The position numbers were made by a program, and so were the translations under genes. This document shows, in pieces, positions 18,274 to 27,592 of a DNA stretch of 64,000 bases. Each line of letters starts with the position of its first letter. Within the stretch, counting starts at the first letter, position 1. Location: positions 4,301,037-4,365,036 of the forward strand of contig NZ_CP094358.1 in NCBI RefSeq assembly GCF_022807975.1, given 5' to 3'. The notes beneath the pieces were generated by a model. That model was not told the DNA's origin. It saw only the letters and a program-made list of their open reading frames with translations, and searched no databases. This stretch comes from Abyssalbus ytuae (lineage in GTDB: Bacteria > Bacteroidota > Bacteroidia > Flavobacteriales > Flavobacteriaceae).

Positions 18274-20253
18274 ATGATACAAAAAAAAATATTCCTTTTA
18301 TTATTACTATTCTCTATATGTTCTTTTTCACAAAACAAATTCGAATTTGGCAAAGTAAGTACTGAAGAACTAAAAATGCCATTATATGAAAAAGATTCTA
18401 CTGCCAATGCCATAATCCTGTATGAATATGGAGAGTCAGTTATAAAACTTAACAACTATGGAAAAGTAGAGCTAACTTTTGAATACACTGGAAGAATAAA
18501 AATTTTCAATTCTAAAGGATATGATAAAGCCACAATTGAAATTCCCTTAAGAAAATCAATTACCTCCAGAAGTAAGGAAATACTTCAGAATGTAGAAGCC
18601 TTAGCAATTAATCCTGATCGTACTACGGGAGCCTTACAAAAAGAAAATGTATTTACGGAAAATCTTAATGAATATTATGATGTGGTTAAGTTTACTGTAC
18701 CCAATGTTAAAGAAGGTACGGTGATAGATTACAAATACAAAATTTTATCTCCTTTTTATTACAATTTTGTCGATTGGGAATTTCAATCTGATATACCAAA
18801 AATTTTTAGCCAGTATCATACTTCAATACCCGGAAATTATTTATATAATGTTAAACTTGTAGGTTCTTTAAAGTTAACTGACCGAAAGAGTTCTTTAAAA
18901 AAGGATTGTTTATATTTTACCAGCCAGATGAAAGCTGAATGTGCAGTAGAAACCTACACTATGGAAAACATCCCTGCTTTTAAAGAAGAAGATTATATGA
19001 CTTCGAGATATAACTTTCTTTCGGCTATAAGATATGAACTCGAAACATTTAGAAACTTTAATGGTGTAGTAGAAAAATATACAAAATCCTGGGATGATGT
19101 TGATAAAGAAATAAGATATAGTGAAGATATAGGTAAACAGGCCAAAAAATCAAATTATTTTAAAGACTTTATTCTACCCGAAACCTGGGAAATACCCAAT
19201 AATTTTGAAAAAGCTAAGCATATATACCACCGGCTTCAAGATGAATTGGTATGGAATGGGAAAAATCATATTTTCACTGACATAGACGTAAAAAAAGCTT
19301 ATGAAACAAAATCGGGAAGTACGGCAGAGCTAAATTTGATTTTATTAAATTTTTTGAATGCTGCCGGTTTTGATGCCCAATGTATGCTGGTATCAACCCG
19401 TGAAAATGGTAAACCCACAAAATTATTTCCCATAATTTCTGAATTCAACTATCTGATAGTTAAGTTAGATTTAAATAATGATACCTATTTACTTGATATT
19501 ACCGATAAACAAATGCCTTTTGGAATGGTGCCCTTCAAAATTTTAAATGAATATGGAAGGGTAATGGATTTTAGAAATAGCAGCTATTGGCATGAATTTA
19601 CTCCCAAAAATCCATCAACCTACAAAAGTATGGTGCAAATTGATATTGAAGAAAACGGAAATGTAACAGCGAAGGTTAGAGAAATACACTCCGGGTATTT
19701 TGGGATAAATAAAAGAAAAGCTATTAGTGAAAATTCAATAGATGATTATGTAGATAATCTTGAAAGTAAATTTAATATAGACGGTGGAGTATATATTGAG
19801 GAATATAATATTACCGATAAAGACCACACTGAAAAACCCCTGCAGGAAGATTATATACTTCACTATAATGAACCTGTTACTTTAGACTTTTTTTTCCTGA
19901 ATCCTATTTTGACTAATAAATTCACTAAAAATCCTTTTACACTAAAGGAAAGAACCTATCCTGTAGATTTTGGTTATCCTTTCTCTTATACGTATAATAT
20001 TAGTATCAATTTACCTGAGAACTATATTTTCGAAAATATTCCGGAACAAAAAGCTATTCAATTACCTGATAACAATGGAATAATTGTTTACCAATCGTTA
20101 AAGTCATCAGAAAAAAAATTAATGATAAACCTTAAGTTGAACCTTAATAAAAATGTTTTCCACCCGGAAGAATATGAAGGATTAAAGAATTTCTTTAAAG
20201 AACTTGTACTTTTGCAAAACAAACAATTTATTTCTTTAAAAAAATTAGAATAA
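18274..20253 (+). CDS. Secreted DUF3857/transglutaminase-like protein
   Basis: A protein of 659 residues with a Sec signal peptide (to about residue 20, ending CSFSQ). The architecture follows the Bacteroidota DUF3857 family: a beta-rich DUF3857 domain (about 50-230), then a transglutaminase-like fold (about 290-420). In the latter the usual Cys-His-Asp triad is only partly visible: the position after KSGSTAELNLILLNFLNAAGF lacks the usual catalytic Cys, while LLDITDKQMPFG keeps the Asp region. A C-terminal beta-domain follows. It may therefore be a non-catalytic binding protein, in the periplasm or on the outer membrane. It is joined to the exonuclease gene by a 1-base gap. Confidence 0.8.
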   Translation: MIQKKIFLLLLLFSICSFSQNKFEFGKVSTEELKMPLYEKDSTANAIILYEYGESVIKLNNYGKVELTFEYTGRIKIFNSKGYDKATIEIPLRKSITSRSKEILQNVEALAINPDRTTGALQKENVFTENLNEYYDVVKFTVPNVKEGTVIDYKYKILSPFYYNFVDWEFQSDIPKIFSQYHTSIPGNYLYNVKLVGSLKLTDRKSSLKKDCLYFTSQMKAECAVETYTMENIPAFKEEDYMTSRYNFLSAIRYELETFRNFNGVVEKYTKSWDDVDKEIRYSEDIGKQAKKSNYFKDFILPETWEIPNNFEKAKHIYHRLQDELVWNGKNHIFTDIDVKKAYETKSGSTAELNLILLNFLNAAGFDAQCMLVSTRENGKPTKLFPIISEFNYLIVKLDLNNDTYLLDITDKQMPFGMVPFKILNEYGRVMDFRNSSYWHEFTPKNPSTYKSMVQIDIEENGNVTAKVREIHSGYFGINKRKAISENSIDDYVDNLESKFNIDGGVYIEEYNITDKDHTEKPLQEDYILHYNEPVTLDFFFLNPILTNKFTKNPFTLKERTYPVDFGYPFSYTYNISINLPENYIFENIPEQKAIQLPDNNGIIVYQSLKSSEKKLMINLKLNLNKNVFHPEEYEGLKNFFKELVLLQNKQFISLKKLE

Positions 20254-20265
20254 TACCTTTTAAAC

Positions 20266-21099
20266 TTGTCAAAAACTAAAAAAAATACCGGCTGGCGCCA
20301 AAAACTTCATGAAATAATTTATGAAGCCGATACCCATGCAGGTAAAATGTTTGATGTTATTCTTCTCTGTGTTATTATTCTCAGTATAATTTTTGTGATG
20401 CTGGAAAGCGTTAAATCTATTGGTGAGAAGTATCATGATTTGCTAGACAAGGCTGAATGGATTATAACCATTTTATTTACCATAGAATATATAGGCCGTA
20501 TAATTACAGTAAAAAAACCTTTAAGTTATATTTTTAGCTTTTACGGAATTATCGATTTCCTTTCTACCATTCCAAAATATATTTCCTTATTCTTTATTGG
20601 TACTCATGCTCTGGTCGCCTTACGGGCCCTACGGCTTTTGAGGGTGTTCAGAATTTTAAAATTAGCAAGGTTTGTAGGAGAATCTAATCAACTGCTTAAA
20701 GCATTAAGGGCCAGTACCGCTAAAATTTTAGTCTTTCTGTTTACCGTAATAGTAATTTGTATTATTCTGGGTACGGTTATGTACCTTATTGAAGGAGGTA
20801 GTGACAGTGGTTTTACAAGCATACCCAGAAGTATTTACTGGTGCATAGTAACCTTAACTACCGTAGGATATGGCGATATAGCTCCCGCCACCGATTTAGG
20901 CCAGTTTATTGCGGCCTTTATTATGATTCTTGGTTATGGTATCATTGCTGTTCCTACCGGAATAGTATCAGCCGAATATTCAAGGCAGGATCGTAAAATC
21001 CACATAAACACACAAGCTTGTCCAAATTGTGGGGCAGAAGGACATAAAGATAATGCAGAATATTGTTTTAAATGCGGACATCATCTTCATGAGCACTAA
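20266..21099 (+). CDS. Voltage-gated potassium channel with C-terminal zinc ribbon
   Basis: An inner-membrane ion channel of 277 residues. It has six transmembrane helices: S1-S3 between about 25 and 110, S4 with regularly spaced arginines in LRALRLLRVFRILKLARF, then S5, the selectivity filter TTVGYGD, and S6. The last 35 residues form a zinc-ribbon-like module, CPNCGAEG...YCFKCGHH, after the membrane part. The first codon is TTG at 20266, since no ATG occurs before S1 and the next Met lies at its beginning. It overlaps miaA by 11 bases, so translation may be coupled. Confidence 0.87.
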   Translation: MSKTKKNTGWRQKLHEIIYEADTHAGKMFDVILLCVIILSIIFVMLESVKSIGEKYHDLLDKAEWIITILFTIEYIGRIITVKKPLSYIFSFYGIIDFLSTIPKYISLFFIGTHALVALRALRLLRVFRILKLARFVGESNQLLKALRASTAKILVFLFTVIVICIILGTVMYLIEGGSDSGFTSIPRSIYWCIVTLTTVGYGDIAPATDLGQFIAAFIMILGYGIIAVPTGIVSAEYSRQDRKIHINTQACPNCGAEGHKDNAEYCFKCGHHLHEH

Positions 21100-21991
21100 A
21101 TATCTTATTACAGTTGTGGGCCCAACGGCAATTGGTAAAACATCCTTAGCTATTAAATTAGCTCAATATTATAATACCGAAATAATTTCATCCGATTCCC
21201 GACAGTTTTTTAAAGAAATGAAAATTGGCACTGCAGTACCTAATCCCACTGAATTGGCTACCGTACCACATTATTTTATTCAGCATAAAAGTATTTTCGA
21301 TTATTATTCTGTTGGAGAGTTTGAAAGAGAAGCTATAAAAAAACTGGAAAATCTTTTTAAACAATACAATGTTGTTGTCATGGCCGGAGGTAGTGGCTTG
21401 TATGTAGATGCAGTAATTAAAGGATTGGATGACTTCCCTGATATTGACAATTCGATAAGAGAAAATCTGAATGAACAATTAAAAAATAACGGCTTATCCC
21501 CTCTTCAATCCCAACTAAAAAAATTAGATCCTGTACACTATACTAAAATAGATATAAACAATCCTCAGCGGGTAATAAGAGCCCTGGAAATATGTATAGG
21601 TACCGGCGAGCCTTATTCAGGCTTCTTAACCGATAAAAGCGCACAAAGGAATTTTAATTCCGTTAAAATAGGACTTACTGCCGAAAGAGAAATTATTTAC
21701 GACAGGATTAATAAAAGAGTCGATTTAATGATTGATGAAGGTTTGATTGATGAAGCAAAATCTCTATACAGCTATAAGCATCTAAATGCATTACAAACCG
21801 TTGGTTACAAAGAACTGTTCAATTACTTTGACGGGACATGGACATTGGATTTTGCAATTTCTGAAATTAAAAAAAATACCAGAAGATTTGCAAAAAGACA
21901 ACTAACCTGGTTCAATAAAGATAAAACCATTATGTGGTTTGACTACTCTGCTTCGCTTCAGGAAATTTTAGATGAGCTTATATCATTATAA
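21089..21991 (+). CDS. miaA: tRNA dimethylallyltransferase
   Basis: A protein of 300 residues that adds a dimethylallyl group to A37 of tRNAs reading UNN codons. It shows the P-loop GPTAIGKTS (11-19), the substrate segment IISSDSRQFFKEMKIGTA, AGGSGLYVDAV, and the later QRVIRALEIC and TVGYKEL motifs. The reading frame extends upstream, but the ATG at 21089 gives the canonical N-terminus (MSTKYLITVVGPT); the upstream extension lies within the channel gene. It is the last gene of the nine-gene run. Confidence 0.95.
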   Translation: MSTKYLITVVGPTAIGKTSLAIKLAQYYNTEIISSDSRQFFKEMKIGTAVPNPTELATVPHYFIQHKSIFDYYSVGEFEREAIKKLENLFKQYNVVVMAGGSGLYVDAVIKGLDDFPDIDNSIRENLNEQLKNNGLSPLQSQLKKLDPVHYTKIDINNPQRVIRALEICIGTGEPYSGFLTDKSAQRNFNSVKIGLTAEREIIYDRINKRVDLMIDEGLIDEAKSLYSYKHLNALQTVGYKELFNYFDGTWTLDFAISEIKKNTRRFAKRQLTWFNKDKTIMWFDYSASLQEILDELISL

Positions 21992-22083
21992 TTTTTTCTG
22001 TCACATAAAGTATACTACACTACCCTGTCTTGGAATATGATAGTTTTAACAACCTTTAAATCCTCTTTTAGGGTATTTATAAA

Positions 22084-22091
22084 TAACTTTG
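22084..22091 (+). promoter_or_regulatory. Promoter of the pirin gene
   Basis: TAACTTTG matches TAnnTTTG exactly, 13 bases before the ATG. A weaker TTTTA (22066-22070) lies where the -33 box should be. Confidence 0.55.
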
Positions 22092-22104
22092 GTAAAAACA
22101 CACT

Positions 22105-22953
22105 ATGAGAACGATAAAAAAAATTCATACGGCTCAATACCGGCCTATTGATAATTTGATAACATATTCCCCCCTCCCTACTCAAACATTAAAGCAAATA
22201 GATCCTTTCATCTTTTTAAATCATCACGGCCCACAAGTGTATAAACCCAATAACAGTGGCCTGCCCTTCGGCCCTCATCCTCATAGAGGAATGGAAACCG
22301 TAACTTGTATTATTGATGGCGATATTGCACATAAAGATTCTGGCGGGGGGAACAGCGTTATTGAAAAAGGTGGTGTACAGTGGATGACTGCAGGTAAAGG
22401 ATTAATACATGCCGAAGTTTCATCAGAAAAATTTAAAAAAGAAGGAGGAAATATTGAAATTTTGCAGTTGTGGATCAATCTGCCTTCTCACCTTAAAATG
22501 GTATCACCCCAATATACAGGTAAACAAGCAGGAGACATACCAAATATACCAGTACAAGAAGGAGTTAACCTACAACTGATTGCCGGTAAATGGAATAACC
22601 ATCAAGGAGCCTTCCAACCTTTACAGGATATCTTTCTCAGTACGGTGAAATTTAATAAAAACACTTCTTTTTCTGTCAAGGTAAGTAAAAAAAGGAATAT
22701 TTTTCTATACATAATAAACGGATCATTGACTATCAATAATACTGAAGCTCAAAAACATCATTTAATTGAATTTAATAATGATGATGATGAAGTTCTTATC
22801 AATACCGGTGAAGAAAGCTTACTCATATTCGGCCACGCGGAGCCTATAAATGAACCCATGGTGGCCAGAGGTCCTTTTGTAATGAATACAATGCAAGAAA
22901 TACAACAGGCGTATGCCGACTTTCAACAGGGAAAAATGGGATTATGGAATTAA
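22105..22953 (+). CDS. Pirin family bicupin protein
   Basis: A protein of 282 residues in the pirin family. The N-terminal cupin has the iron-binding pattern HPHRGMETVT (two His), HKDSGG and GKGLIHAE, and the second cupin lies in about residues 170-275. Bacterial pirins can act as quercetin dioxygenases or modulate central metabolism through protein partners; neither can be chosen here. It sits 121 bases upstream of the gluconate genes on the same strand, and its own TAnnTTTG promoter precedes it. It is slightly longer than YhhW (about 231). Confidence 0.88.
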   Translation: MRTIKKIHTAQYRPIDNLITYSPLPTQTLKQIDPFIFLNHHGPQVYKPNNSGLPFGPHPHRGMETVTCIIDGDIAHKDSGGGNSVIEKGGVQWMTAGKGLIHAEVSSEKFKKEGGNIEILQLWINLPSHLKMVSPQYTGKQAGDIPNIPVQEGVNLQLIAGKWNNHQGAFQPLQDIFLSTVKFNKNTSFSVKVSKKRNIFLYIINGSLTINNTEAQKHHLIEFNNDDDEVLINTGEESLLIFGHAEPINEPMVARGPFVMNTMQEIQQAYADFQQGKMGLWN

Positions 22954-23074
22954 AAATTAAGATGACATATTATTAGGTAGTCACGTAATTTATTAAATAT
23001 ATTTTTCTTACAATTATTAATTAAAAGTATTGTAAAAAAGTATTTTGTTATATTTATAGAATCATTCCTAACCA

Positions 23075-24979
23075 ATGAACACAAACCGACCACTTATAAT
23101 TTATGTTATGGGAGTTTCCGGTGTTGGAAAAACCACTATTGCTTCCCTCCTGTCCAAACAGCTCTCAATTCCTTATTTTGACGGAGATGACTATCATTCC
23201 GATCACAATATCAAAAAAATGGCGGCCGGACATCCCTTAAATGACGAAGACAGGTATCATTGGCTTAAAAATTTAAATAATCTTGCTAAAGAATATGTTA
23301 CCAAAAACGGTTGTATCATAGCCTGCTCCGCCTTAAAAGAAAAATACAGGGATATTTTATCCGATAAAATTGAGAAAAATGTAAAGTGGTTATTTTTAAA
23401 TGGTGATTTTGAATTAATCAGGAAAAGGCTGCAAGCCAGAAAAGGACATTATATGCCCGTTGATTTGTTAAAATCGCAATTTAGTACCTTAGAGCCTCCC
23501 GTAAATGCCCTGGAAGTAAACATAAAAAATACTCCGGAGGAAATTTTAAAAATTGTCAACAGGGAAATCTTTCATAAATCGGAGTTTGGTGTCGCCGGCC
23601 TTGGAGTTATGGGAAAAAGCCTTAGCAGAAACCTTGCTTCCAAAGGTTTTGATATTTCAATATATAACCGGTATTTAAAAGGGGTGGAAGAAAATGTTGC
23701 CGTAAATTTTAAAAATAAATATCCCGAACTCCAATCGGCAAAACCTTATCAAACTATTCATGACTTTGTAGAATCTCTGCAACAACCCCGGAAAATATTG
23801 TTAATGGTTAATGCAGGTAAGGCGGTAGATATTGTCATCAACGAATTAATTCCCTACCTCTCGGAAAACGATACAATAATAGACGGTGGAAATTCTCATT
23901 ATCACGATACTTCGAGAAGAATAGAAGCCCTCGAAAAAAAGAAGATAAATTATATAGGAGCCGGAATATCGGGAGGTGAAGAAGGTGCATTGTATGGTCC
24001 TTCTATTATGCCTGGGGGTGACGCACAAGCATATAAAATTATTTCACCGTTCTTGGAAAGTATGGCGGCAAAAGATAAAAACGGAAAACCATGCTGTACA
24101 TACATCGGAAAAAACGGCAGTGGCCATTTTACTAAGATGATACACAACGGTATTGAATACGCCGAAATGCAATTGCTTGCAGAAGCTTATCATTTATTAA
24201 AATCTTCCGGAAAAAATCCTGATGAAATTGCCGGAGTTTTTAAATCCTGGAAAAATGATGTCCCGGGGTATTTGCTTGAAATAACCATAGACATTCTTTA
24301 TAAAAAAGAAAATGATTTTTGGTTAATTGATAAAATCCTGGACAAAGCAGGAAACAAAGGCACCGGTAACTGGGCTACCATAGCTTCGGCACAACTGGGA
24401 GTACCCGGCACTATGATTGCCTCTGCCCTATTTGCACGGTATGTATCCTCATTTAAGGAAACCAGGTTAAAAATGAGTGAACTCTATTCCTATAAATATT
24501 CCCATCTGGATATAGATACCGGAGAATTACTTAAGGCTTATAAACTTGCAAGAATTATCAACCATGCCCAGGGATTTATTCTTTTGTCCGAAGCCTCTGA
24601 AAATTATGAATGGAACCTTAATTTAAGTGAAATAGCGAGAATATGGACGAATGGATGTATTATTCGTTCGGGCCTGATGGAAGAATTGATCTCCATTTTA
24701 AAAACCCATGAAAACCTAATGATTCATGAAAAGATGATTGCTGAAATAAAAAAACTAAAAAAATCATTATCATTAGTAGTGTCAGAAAGTGTGATTGCAG
24801 GAATACCCGTACCCTGTTTAAGCGAAGCCGTTAATTTTTTAAATGCATATACCCAACCTAACTCATCGGCCAACCTTATACAGGCCCAACGCGATTATTT
24901 TGGAGCCCACACCTACCAACGAACGGATAAACCGGAAGGAGAATTTTATCATACTATTTGGAAAAATTTAAGCCAATGA
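23075..24979 (+). CDS. Fused gluconokinase and 6-phosphogluconate dehydrogenase
   Basis: A single 634-residue protein joins two consecutive enzymes. Residues about 1-165 are a GntK-type gluconokinase: P-loop VMGVSGVGKTT (about 11-21), the substrate loop DGDDYHSDHNIKKM, and the family segment ACSALKEKYRD. Residues about 170-634 are a 6-phosphogluconate dehydrogenase: GVAGLGVMGKSLSRNLASKG (NADP fold), IIDGGNSHYHDT, GISGGEEGALYGPSIMPGG, the catalytic-Lys motif HFTKMIHNGIEY, and the C-terminal QRDYFGAHTYQR. The pair turns gluconate into 6-phosphogluconate and then ribulose-5-phosphate with NADPH. The stop overlaps the permease start (ATGA), confirming an operon. Confidence 0.93.
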   Translation: MNTNRPLIIYVMGVSGVGKTTIASLLSKQLSIPYFDGDDYHSDHNIKKMAAGHPLNDEDRYHWLKNLNNLAKEYVTKNGCIIACSALKEKYRDILSDKIEKNVKWLFLNGDFELIRKRLQARKGHYMPVDLLKSQFSTLEPPVNALEVNIKNTPEEILKIVNREIFHKSEFGVAGLGVMGKSLSRNLASKGFDISIYNRYLKGVEENVAVNFKNKYPELQSAKPYQTIHDFVESLQQPRKILLMVNAGKAVDIVINELIPYLSENDTIIDGGNSHYHDTSRRIEALEKKKINYIGAGISGGEEGALYGPSIMPGGDAQAYKIISPFLESMAAKDKNGKPCCTYIGKNGSGHFTKMIHNGIEYAEMQLLAEAYHLLKSSGKNPDEIAGVFKSWKNDVPGYLLEITIDILYKKENDFWLIDKILDKAGNKGTGNWATIASAQLGVPGTMIASALFARYVSSFKETRLKMSELYSYKYSHLDIDTGELLKAYKLARIINHAQGFILLSEASENYEWNLNLSEIARIWTNGCIIRSGLMEELISILKTHENLMIHEKMIAEIKKLKKSLSLVVSESVIAGIPVPCLSEAVNFLNAYTQPNSSANLIQAQRDYFGAHTYQRTDKPEGEFYHTIWKNLSQ

Positions 24980-26322
24980 TAGAATATAAACTTTTACAAG
25001 CTGTAGTTATAGGAGTACTGATTTTACTTTTCCTGATTATAAAATTAAAACTCCACGCATTTGCCTCACTTTTAATTTCCAGTATTGCTGTGGGAGTTAT
25101 AGCCGGTATGGAGCCCCTTGCAATAATGGATACCATAAAAGAAGGAATGGCCAATACCCTGGGGTTTGTAGCTACTGTTGTAGGTTTGGGAGCAATGTTC
25201 GGAGCCATACTGGAGCAGTCTGGCGGGGCAAACATCATAGCTTCCTTCCTTTTAAAAAAGTTTGGTATTTCCAGGGCACCGGCCGCTATGGCCATTGCCG
25301 GTTTTATTGTTGCCATTCCCGTATTTTTTGAAGTGGCATTAATACTGCTGGCACCTATCATATTTACTTTACAAAGACAAACAAAAAAATCATTATTACT
25401 GTTTGCTTTACCCTTGCTTGCGGGATTGGCGGTAACCCATGCCTTTATACCTCCTACTCCAGGCCCCATCGCAGTAGCCGATATAATTGGTGCCGATTTA
25501 GGATGGGTGATTTTAATAGGCGCCATAGTAGGCTTTCCCACGGCAATTTTAGGGGGACTGGTATATGGTAAATTCATAGGCAATAAAATTTTTATAGAGG
25601 CTCCCTACACTACTCCTGAAGAACAAAAAATTGGAATAACAAATAAACCACCCAATGTAAATATGGTTTTAACAATTATTGCCATACCAATAGTTTTAAT
25701 TTTGCTAAGTACATTTACTAACAGTGGTTTAATTAATATTTCCAACAGCGTTATTAAAAAAACCATTAACCTTTTAGGCCACCCTTTTTCGGCTCTTATT
25801 CTGGCTAATGTTATAGCATGGTACTTATTAGGAATTAAACTGGGTTTTTCAAAAGATCAGTTATTAAACATTACTGCCAAATCTATGGGTCCCGCCGGAA
25901 TGATAATATTAATAACCGGTGCCGGAGGAGTTTTCAAACAAATACTGGTAAATACCGGTGCCGGAGAAATGATAGCAAAGTCCCTGGCTGATGTCGGATT
26001 TCCGGTATTGCTGTTTTCATTTTTTGTTGCAGTATTAATAAGAGTTATTCAGGGGTCTGCAACAGTGGCCATGATAACGGCAGCCGGATTGGTATCCCCT
26101 CTTATAAATAATATAAATGATAGTTTTGAATTGGCCTGTATTGTTATTTCAATTGCAGCAGGCGCCACCTTTATGTCGCATGTAAATGACAGCGGATTCT
26201 GGTTAGTAAACCAGTTACTGGGCATTAACGAAAAGCAAACCTTTAAGAGCTGGACAATAATGACCGGAATTTTATCGTTATCAGGATTCCTGTTGGCTTG
26301 GTTAATCAATTCACTTTTTTAA
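24976..26322 (+). CDS. GntP-family gluconate:proton symporter
   Basis: An inner-membrane permease of 448 residues with about 12-14 hydrophobic helices. It is recognised by the GntP/ArsB-NhaD-type motifs HAFIPPTPGPIAVADIIGAD, EQSGGANIIASFLL and ALILLAPIIFTL, and the C-terminal GSATVAMITAAGLVSPL and FMSHVNDSGFWLV. It should import gluconate or a related aldonate with protons. A TTG at 24958 is in frame, but the ATG at 24976 overlaps the stop of the preceding fused enzyme as ATGA, the normal translational-coupling geometry, so it is taken as the start. Confidence 0.92.
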   Translation: MIEYKLLQAVVIGVLILLFLIIKLKLHAFASLLISSIAVGVIAGMEPLAIMDTIKEGMANTLGFVATVVGLGAMFGAILEQSGGANIIASFLLKKFGISRAPAAMAIAGFIVAIPVFFEVALILLAPIIFTLQRQTKKSLLLFALPLLAGLAVTHAFIPPTPGPIAVADIIGADLGWVILIGAIVGFPTAILGGLVYGKFIGNKIFIEAPYTTPEEQKIGITNKPPNVNMVLTIIAIPIVLILLSTFTNSGLINISNSVIKKTINLLGHPFSALILANVIAWYLLGIKLGFSKDQLLNITAKSMGPAGMIILITGAGGVFKQILVNTGAGEMIAKSLADVGFPVLLFSFFVAVLIRVIQGSATVAMITAAGLVSPLINNINDSFELACIVISIAAGATFMSHVNDSGFWLVNQLLGINEKQTFKSWTIMTGILSLSGFLLAWLINSLF

Positions 26323-26356
26323 ATAACCCCTAAAGAAAACCAAAATACCTAAGCAT

Positions 26357-27427
26357 ATGAAAAAGATAATTTTACTCTGTTTAGCTTTTTTGATTTTTAG
26401 TTTTAAAGAAAGCAAAAAGAGTTCCCTACACTCAGAAAGGCTGCCGGAAAAATATTATACCGGTATCCGCGATAACAAAAATATTGAACGATTATACCCC
26501 AAAATTGAAAGACTATCCCCTAAACTGGATGAATTTATTAAATCTTCAGCCCAACTTGAAATTATATCCAAAGGATATGATTGGGCAGAAGGCCCTGTAT
26601 GGATAGAAACCGAAAAAATGTTATTATGGTCGGATGTACCAAAAAACAGTATCTACAGCTGGAAAGAAGGTGAAGAAGCAAAACTATACTTAAAACCTTC
26701 AGGATATACAGGAAGCACTCCATTAGGAACACGGGAACCCGGATCTAACGGGTTATTATTATCTCCTGACGGAAAACTGGTGCTGTGCCAACATGGTGAC
26801 AGAAGACTGGCCTATATGGATGCACCTGTGAAATCTCCACAACCTAAATTTATTTCCGTAGCCGATAAGTTTGAAGAAAAAAAGTTTAACAGCCCCAACG
26901 ATGCGGTTTATGACAATATAGGAAATCTTTATTTTACCGATCCTCCATATGGATTAAAAACCCAGAATGATGAATCTCCTGAAAAAGAGATTGAATTTAA
27001 CGGGGTCTATAAAGTAGATAAAGAAGGTAAAGTAACTGTTTTAATTGATAGTTTAACACGTCCTAACGGAATAGCCTTTAATACTGACTATACAAGATGT
27101 TATGTATCCAATTCCGATCCTCAAAAAGCATATTGGGCAGTTTATGATGTAACCCCCGATAAAACATTTGCCAACGGAAAAATTTTCTTTGACGCCACCA
27201 ATATGGTAAAACAAGGAAAAAAAGGACTTCCCGACGGGCTTAAGGTAGACGATATAGGAACACTTTATGCCACAGGCCCCGGTGGGATACTGGTATTAAC
27301 AACCTATGGCGAACATATAGGAACTATCAACACACAGCATGCTACTGCCAATTGCGGGTTTAATGCAGATAAATCGGTACTTTATATAACTGCCGATAAT
27401 TATATTATGAGGTTAAAATTACTTTAG
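26357..27427 (+). CDS. Secreted SMP-30/gluconolactonase family protein
   Basis: A protein of 356 residues with an N-terminal hydrophobic export signal (about 1-17). The rest is a six-bladed propeller of the SMP-30/gluconolactonase family: WAEGPVWIE (metal-binding Glu), SNGLLLSPDGKLVLCQHGD, KFNSPNDAVYDNIGNLYFTD (Asn and Asp ligands), RPNGIAFN, and PDGLKVDDIGTLYATG with the catalytic Asp. It hydrolyses sugar lactones to aldonates outside the cytoplasm. Placed 34 bases after the gluconate permease gene, it completes a pathway: lactone to gluconate, import, phosphorylation, oxidative decarboxylation. Confidence 0.88.
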   Translation: MKKIILLCLAFLIFSFKESKKSSLHSERLPEKYYTGIRDNKNIERLYPKIERLSPKLDEFIKSSAQLEIISKGYDWAEGPVWIETEKMLLWSDVPKNSIYSWKEGEEAKLYLKPSGYTGSTPLGTREPGSNGLLLSPDGKLVLCQHGDRRLAYMDAPVKSPQPKFISVADKFEEKKFNSPNDAVYDNIGNLYFTDPPYGLKTQNDESPEKEIEFNGVYKVDKEGKVTVLIDSLTRPNGIAFNTDYTRCYVSNSDPQKAYWAVYDVTPDKTFANGKIFFDATNMVKQGKKGLPDGLKVDDIGTLYATGPGGILVLTTYGEHIGTINTQHATANCGFNADKSVLYITADNYIMRLKLL

Positions 27428-27592
27428 CTTCTATCCTTAATACTGCAGGTAGTCCCGATGAAACGGGATCATATTTCCTGCCAAAACGATACTGTAGAAC
27501 CGGATACAAATAACGGAACGCGACTATAGACTTGGCCTGAACGGGACACAAACATAAACAAGGCACACCCCGGCCGATTAGTCAGATTGGTG

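Noticed and set aside
27453..27468. Terminator TCCCG/CGGGA after the gluconolactonase gene
   Set aside because: The stem is only 5 bp and no T run follows.
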